Below are positions 59,908 through 64,000 of a stretch of 64,000 nucleotides of DNA, piece after piece. This stretch comes from an uncultured Lachnospiraceae bacterium. Its GTDB lineage: Bacteria; Bacillota; Clostridia; Lachnospirales; Lachnospiraceae. The position numbers and the translations under genes were made by a program. Under the pieces are notes generated by a model. That model saw only the letters and a program-made list of their open reading frames with translations. It did no database searches and was not told the origin of the DNA. The stretch is taken from the NCBI GenBank assembly GCA_947382415.1, contig CANCYO010000005.1, positions 1 to 64,000 of the forward strand. Direction: 5' to 3'. Position 1 is the stretch's first letter; every line of letters begins with the position of its first letter.

Positions 59908-60964
59908 AAACAATTATCACGATGAACAGAACAAAAATAATATTCTGAAGATGCGGGAAGTGCTAAATACGCTGCCCGGTTTCTGCAAGACTTTTTTCCG
60001 TGGAATCGAGGAATACACATCCACCAGGACCAGACTGGCTTACGCCTATGACATTCGCCTCTTTTTTGAGTTTTTACACGAGAAAAATGCCGTCTGCGCC
60101 AAATTAGAGATTGAGCAATATCCTCTCTCGCTGCTGGACGATATCACGCGTCTGGACATAGAGGAGTATTTGGAATATCTGACCTTATATCAAAAGGACG
60201 GCCGGGAAATAACCAACGATGAGCGCGGAAAAGCCAGAAAGCTTGCATCCCTCAGAAGCTTTTACAATTATTTTTATCAAAACGAAATGATCGAAAATAA
60301 TCCTGCCGCTCTGGTGCCTCTGCCTAAACGCCCCGAGAAAGAGATCATCCGTCTGGAGCCAAATGAAGTAGCTGTTTTGCTGGATCAGGTGGAAGCCGGC
60401 GACAAACTTACCGAGAAAGAACTGGAATACCACAAAAAGACGAAACTGAGAGACGTAGCGCTTCTGACACTGCTGCTTGGAACGGGAATCCGCGTATCTG
60501 AATGCGTGGGCATCGATATGAGCGATGTCAATTTTGACGAGGGAGGGATTAAAATACGGCGTAAAGGCGGTTATGAGACGATCATTTACTTCGGCGAGGA
60601 AGTGGAAAACGCTCTGTTAGACTACTGGGAAGAACGGGAACGTATCATCCCTGCCGAGGGACATGAGAACGCACTTTTCCTCTCCCTGCAGAACAGAAGA
60701 ATGGCGGTGCGCTCCGTGGAAAATCTCGTCAAAAAGTATGCCTCCCGTGTGACCAGCCTGAAAAAAATAACGCCTCACAAGCTGCGCAGTACCTATGGCA
60801 CCAATTTATATAAAGAGACCGGTGATATCTATCTGGTAGCTGATGTTCTGGGACATAAGGATGTCAATACAACCAGAAAGCATTATGCCGCCATGGAACA
60901 GGAACGCCGCAGGCGGGCTGCTAATGCGGTACATTTGCGCGAAAACACAGAGTTTCCCAACTAA
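59891..60964 (+). CDS. Tyrosine recombinase (XerC/XerD-like integrase)
   Basis: A 357-aa tyrosine recombinase. GTG 59891, inside the end of the TtcA-like gene, is the start (GGGAA 7 nt upstream); longer frames have no site. The N-terminal SAM-like DNA-binding domain (YTSTRTRLAYAYDIRLFFEF) precedes the catalytic domain with Arg in LGTGIRVSECVGID, Lys in IRRKGGYETI, HxLR in TPHKLRSTYGTNLY, His in VLGHKDVNTT and the nucleophile Tyr in RKHYAAME. It is chromosomal-Xer-like rather than phage-like in its compact form, and no attachment site is seen. It may resolve chromosome dimers or act in another site-specific system. Confidence 0.85.
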   Translation: MAVLNKNNYHDEQNKNNILKMREVLNTLPGFCKTFFRGIEEYTSTRTRLAYAYDIRLFFEFLHEKNAVCAKLEIEQYPLSLLDDITRLDIEEYLEYLTLYQKDGREITNDERGKARKLASLRSFYNYFYQNEMIENNPAALVPLPKRPEKEIIRLEPNEVAVLLDQVEAGDKLTEKELEYHKKTKLRDVALLTLLLGTGIRVSECVGIDMSDVNFDEGGIKIRRKGGYETIIYFGEEVENALLDYWEERERIIPAEGHENALFLSLQNRRMAVRSVENLVKKYASRVTSLKKITPHKLRSTYGTNLYKETGDIYLVADVLGHKDVNTTRKHYAAMEQERRRRAANAVHLRENTEFPN

Positions 60965-62871
60965 GCTGAAACCGGCTGTGATACAAATTGCAGAAATTCG
61001 TCTCCCGGCAATGGCTTGGAAAAATAATATCCCTGTATATACTCTATACCCAGCGCTACGATTGCCTCCATCTGCTCTTTTGTCTCCACGCCCTCCGACA
61101 CGATCTCCAATTGCATATCATGTATCATATGCATGGCCGCCTCCATGACAAATTTTGCCTTCTGGTTAGCAAAATAGGCCTGACTCATATCGCGGTCAAA
61201 TTTGACGATGGACACCGGCATATTTACAATATAATTCAGATTGCTCTCTCCGTTACCGAAGTCATCCAGCGAGAATTTAACGCCGTAATCAATCAGGATC
61301 TGCATATTGTCCAGCAGACTGTTTCGGGTCAGTATGGATGCGGATTCCGTGATCTCCAGATTAATACAGGAGGGATCTATATCATATTTTTTCATAATTG
61401 AAATGTACATATCGGAAAACTTTGTATCTTCGCATTGCCTGACGGACAAATTTACTTCCACATATTTGATCCCATAACGCTCTCTCAATTGATTTGTTTT
61501 GATAAAAGCGCAGGTTTTATCAAAAACAATCTCACCGATCCGTGAAATAAGACCGTTATTCTCTGCTACCGGAATAAACCGCCCCGGCGGAACAATACTT
61601 CCATCTTTATTCCGAATGCGCACCAGCGCCTCAGCGGAAACAAAACGTCCCTGCTTTGTGGAATAAATGGGCTGATAAAACACTTCAATCCTGTCCTCTT
61701 CAATAGCCCTGCGAATCAGTATCTCTGTCTCTTCTCTCTCCTTGTATTGCGTAATTTTTACCTCGTCCAGATAAATGCTGTTTTCCTCAGGATTCTCCCG
61801 TTTACCGACCCTGAAATGGCGCAGCATCTGAAATACTTCTTCGACATTTCTAAGCATTGAAGAATCTGGCAGCATTACATAACAGGGCGATATCTTTATC
61901 TGTCCCTCTTCCCCGTTTTCCTTTCCCAGAGCCTCTATATAACCTTTGACATCCTGGTATATTTCATGCATATGGCTCTCATCTGCAGTGAGATATACCA
62001 GCTCACGCTCCAGCGTTTTAAAAAGCTTAACACCTTTCAATTTTTCCGAATAGCGCACTATACTCCGAAGAGTCATATCCATTCGCAGGCCATTGCCGTC
62101 AGTTCCCACAGCCGCCGTATCGTTCAAAGCCAGAAGCATTGCGGAAAACACTTCTTTCTTTTCATACAGAAGTCTGGCATACTCCCCTAAGGCATGCGCG
62201 TTGTATGCACCTGTCTCCCTGTCCAGATTGGCCTCCGGGTTCTCCAATTCAAAAAACAGGATGATCATACCAAGCACGGAGGCGAAACCGACCAACAATA
62301 AATTAGCGTTCAAAAACTGTGTCACCGCGGCGATAATCCAGATAAACATCCATATGATAATGGCCCGTCTCCTCTTGGGGTTCATCTTTGCCCCCTTCAC
62401 TCCGACTTTATAAAGAGTTGCAATCACAAAGAGAAGCGCAAACACATAAGTTGTTATACAACTTGGGCCATATGTATAGACAACATCGCCTTCCAGATAA
62501 TAATGAATCGGCAGTATGTAAATAAGTACCGTTCCCGTCAAAACGATCACCGTATAGATTCTGTTCTTCTTTCTCTGTTCTGCCCTCGTTTCTTTGAAAT
62601 CGGTACCGGAATAGATCAGCCCCCAATATCCCACCCAGATCAGAGATACGATATAAGTCTTACAGATAAATGCCAAAAGGAATTCAGGTATCAACTCACG
62701 ATAATTGATAGCTACAATAGAAGTTATATCCATGACAACACAGAAGGTCGTCATACCCATGGTAATTAAGAATAATTTTTCAGACTCCAGTCCCAGGGGT
62801 TTTTGTCTCAATGAAAAATACCATAGTAATATCAAAATCGCAATGCCACAGCACTGAACTGTTATATTCAT
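60961..62871 (-). CDS. Membrane protein with degenerate GGDEF and EAL domains
   Basis: A 636-aa cyclic di-GMP protein. Seven hydrophobic segments cover residues 1-210 (7TM sensor-like). Residues about 215-360 begin like a GGDEF domain (LDRETGAYNAHALGEYARLL) but have no GGDEF motif, so no cyclase activity is expected. The C-terminal EAL domain (about residues 380-630) keeps the phosphodiesterase residues: FVSAEALVRIR (EAL at 414-416), YVEVNLSVRQC, LEITESASIL, SLDDFGNGESNLNYI, VKFDRDM and VSEGVETKEQ, so it should hydrolyse c-di-GMP. It overlaps the convergent recombinase gene by 4 nt. A candidate extended -10 promoter lies at 62925-62930. Confidence 0.9.
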   Translation of the reverse strand: MNITVQCCGIAILILLWYFSLRQKPLGLESEKLFLITMGMTTFCVVMDITSIVAINYRELIPEFLLAFICKTYIVSLIWVGYWGLIYSGTDFKETRAEQRKKNRIYTVIVLTGTVLIYILPIHYYLEGDVVYTYGPSCITTYVFALLFVIATLYKVGVKGAKMNPKRRRAIIIWMFIWIIAAVTQFLNANLLLVGFASVLGMIILFFELENPEANLDRETGAYNAHALGEYARLLYEKKEVFSAMLLALNDTAAVGTDGNGLRMDMTLRSIVRYSEKLKGVKLFKTLERELVYLTADESHMHEIYQDVKGYIEALGKENGEEGQIKISPCYVMLPDSSMLRNVEEVFQMLRHFRVGKRENPEENSIYLDEVKITQYKEREETEILIRRAIEEDRIEVFYQPIYSTKQGRFVSAEALVRIRNKDGSIVPPGRFIPVAENNGLISRIGEIVFDKTCAFIKTNQLRERYGIKYVEVNLSVRQCEDTKFSDMYISIMKKYDIDPSCINLEITESASILTRNSLLDNMQILIDYGVKFSLDDFGNGESNLNYIVNMPVSIVKFDRDMSQAYFANQKAKFVMEAAMHMIHDMQLEIVSEGVETKEQMEAIVALGIEYIQGYYFSKPLPGDEFLQFVSQPVSA

Positions 62872-63005
62872 ATCCTTCTATCCTTTTATCCATCTTCATT
62901 CCGGTGCATTTTGCTGTCTGAATCATTATAACATTAATTTGCAGATTCGTCTCTATTAAATAAATAATATAATAATAAATATGTGGATTTTAATCTCCAA
63001 AGAAA

Positions 63006-63034
63006 TAGACCGGAAATATATTTTGTGTTAAAAT
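63006..63034 (+). promoter_or_regulatory. Promoter of GH5 gene
   Basis: -35 TAGACC (63006-63011), 17-nt spacer, extended -10 TGTTAAAAT with TAAAAT at 63029-63034, 34 nt before the ATG at 63069. Confidence 0.55.
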
Positions 63035-63068
63035 GATTAAACAGCAAAATTACGAAGGGAGGTTCATT

Positions 63069-64000
63069 ATGTTAAGAAAATTTGAGGGATTTACAAAAGG
63101 AATTAATCTGGGAGGATGGTTGTCCCAGGTCAAACCTGAGAATAGCGGTCATGATACTTTTATTACAAAGGAAGATATCCGGACCATCAAAACCTTTGGC
63201 GTAGACCATGTAAGACTTCCGATTGATTTTGAACTTGTGGAGGATGAGGCCGGAAATGTCCGCGAAGAAGGCTACCGGTATATTGACGACTGCATCTCAT
63301 GGTGTCTTGAAAATAATTTGAACCTTGTGCTCGATCTGCATAAAACAGCAGGCTATGTATTCGACGACTTTGAGTATTCGGCTGACTTTTTTCATAATGA
63401 GGAACTTATGGACCGTTTTATCAATCTGTGGGTGAGACTGGCCAAACGGTATGGAAAATACCATAAAAATGTAGCATTTGAATTATTAAATGAGATTGTC
63501 CGTCCCGAGGATTCTGAGGGCTGGAATGATCTTGCAGCGCGCGCAATCCGCAGGATTCGGGAGCTTGCGCCGGATACATGGATACTTGTGGGAGGAACCA
63601 GAAATAACAGTATTGTCTCCTTAAAGGAGCTCAGAGCACCCGCAGATAAAAAGATTGTCTTTAATTTCCACTGCTATGAACCGTTGATCTTTACACATCA
63701 GGCCGCATACTGGATAGAGGGCATGCCGTCGGATTACAGGATTGATTATCCGCTCACGGTTCAGCAATGTATTGACGAGACAAAACGTCTGGTAGACGGC
63801 AGTTTTGCATATCCCATCAGTCATCTTGCGGATATGGAGTGCAGCGCGCAGTTTTTTTGCAGTTTCTTTACGGAGGCGGTACAGATCGCAGAAAATTATG
63901 ATGTGCCGCTGTACTGCGGAGAGTATGGCGTGATCGATCAGGCAAATCCCGAAGCCGCTCTCAGATGGTATCAGGATATTCATGCCGCCTTCGAGCACTA
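63069..64000 (+). CDS. Glycoside hydrolase family 5, 3' end outside window
   Basis: ATG 63069 follows GGGAGG; the frame is open to the right edge (310 codons seen). The start MLRKFEGFTKGINLGGWLSQ fits GH5 cellulase/glucanase proteins. The catalytic acid/base is E142 in ELLNEIVRPE and the nucleophile E285 in YCGEYGVI, on the expected strands; VRLPIDFELV, LDLHKTAGY and NFHCYEPLIFTHQ are further GH5 markers. There is no signal peptide, so it is likely a cytoplasmic glycosidase acting on imported oligosaccharides (beta-glucans or similar). Substrate cannot be set from sequence. Confidence 0.88.
   Translation, partial: MLRKFEGFTKGINLGGWLSQVKPENSGHDTFITKEDIRTIKTFGVDHVRLPIDFELVEDEAGNVREEGYRYIDDCISWCLENNLNLVLDLHKTAGYVFDDFEYSADFFHNEELMDRFINLWVRLAKRYGKYHKNVAFELLNEIVRPEDSEGWNDLAARAIRRIRELAPDTWILVGGTRNNSIVSLKELRAPADKKIVFNFHCYEPLIFTHQAAYWIEGMPSDYRIDYPLTVQQCIDETKRLVDGSFAYPISHLADMECSAQFFCSFFTEAVQIAENYDVPLYCGEYGVIDQANPEAALRWYQDIHAAFEH

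Noticed and set aside
1..64000. tRNA, rRNA or CRISPR arrays
   Set aside because: No T-loop-like GGTTCGAATCC with flanking acceptor stems, no rRNA-like stretch and no regularly spaced identical repeats were noticed; a tRNAscan/Infernal/CRISPR search would be decisive.

Overview
The window reads as a dense, roughly 50% GC chromosomal segment from a spore-forming member of the Clostridia, most likely a Lachnospiraceae. The grounds are: strong Gram-positive Shine-Dalgarno sites (AGGAGG, GGAGG), frequent GTG/TTG starts, sporulation-associated genes (a GerW/YtfJ homologue beside a DUF2953 gene, a YlbJ-type membrane protein), FakA/DegV fatty-acid kinase parts, a YgiQ radical SAM protein, RecU, and the TIGR03960 radical SAM/DUF2344 fusion beside an RNase G gene. 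The species assignment is inference from gene content only. No rRNA, tRNA, CRISPR array or intact insertion sequence was seen.

Layout. 1-1.8 kb: 3' part of a sensor histidine kinase. 1.8-2.3 kb: a non-coding palindromic element (two ~90-bp inverted arms around two perfect hairpins). 2.3-6.2 kb: leuCD, a MATE exporter, and an XRE regulator with a membrane anchor broken by one in-frame stop. 6.2-8 kb: ruvAB behind a promoter with a LexA-like box. 8.1-14.3 kb: zapA, a U32/DUF3656 peptidase-like gene, a FtsW/RodA-type flippase-polymerase, a class B PBP and a Nudix gene, closed by a terminator shared with a convergent HD-GYP gene. 15.5-20 kb: DUF4474 protein, metallophosphoesterase, small protein, DUF2953-GerW sporulation pair, a 46-aa membrane protein and a coiled-coil/J-domain protein. 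20-26 kb: rpmB (minus), then asp23-fakA-recG, a small membrane protein, degV. 26.2-35.1 kb: topoisomerase IV (parE, parC) with an LspA-like membrane protein and an AlkD-like repair protein between them, then rsmD-coaD, a coiled-coil protein and a cell-wall amidase, convergent with YlbJ. 36-42.7 kb: an RsuA-HAD fusion, YgiQ, SDR, small membrane protein, RluA-type synthase, recU.

42.7-44.8 kb is the accessory patch: AT-rich, minus-strand genes (54-aa ORF, Rpn/PD-(D/E)XK nuclease, immunity-like acidic protein) with a family of 23-bp repeats, two of which form a near-perfect inverted pair around the 54-aa ORF, and ~72-bp direct repeats around the immunity-like gene.

44.9-50.1 kb: histidine operon hisZ-hisG-hisD-hisB-hisIE, the last gene carrying an extra, catalytically degenerate HisF-like N-terminal domain; hisA, hisF, hisH and hisC are not here. 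50.6-57 kb: radical SAM/DUF2344 fusion, rng, Nudix, a Tam-like methyltransferase, a D-2-hydroxyacid dehydrogenase. 57-59 kb (minus): dtd and an AI-2E family permease. 59-63 kb: TtcA-like thiolase, a tyrosine recombinase overlapping it, a convergent 7TM-GGDEF(degenerate)-EAL protein. The window ends inside a leaderless GH5 glycosidase.

Most of the window is ordinary core genome. The best candidates for something undescribed are the 1789-2069 structured palindrome, the 42.7-44.8 kb repeat-rich patch, the RsuA-HAD fusion, and the LspA-like protein embedded in the topoisomerase IV operon.
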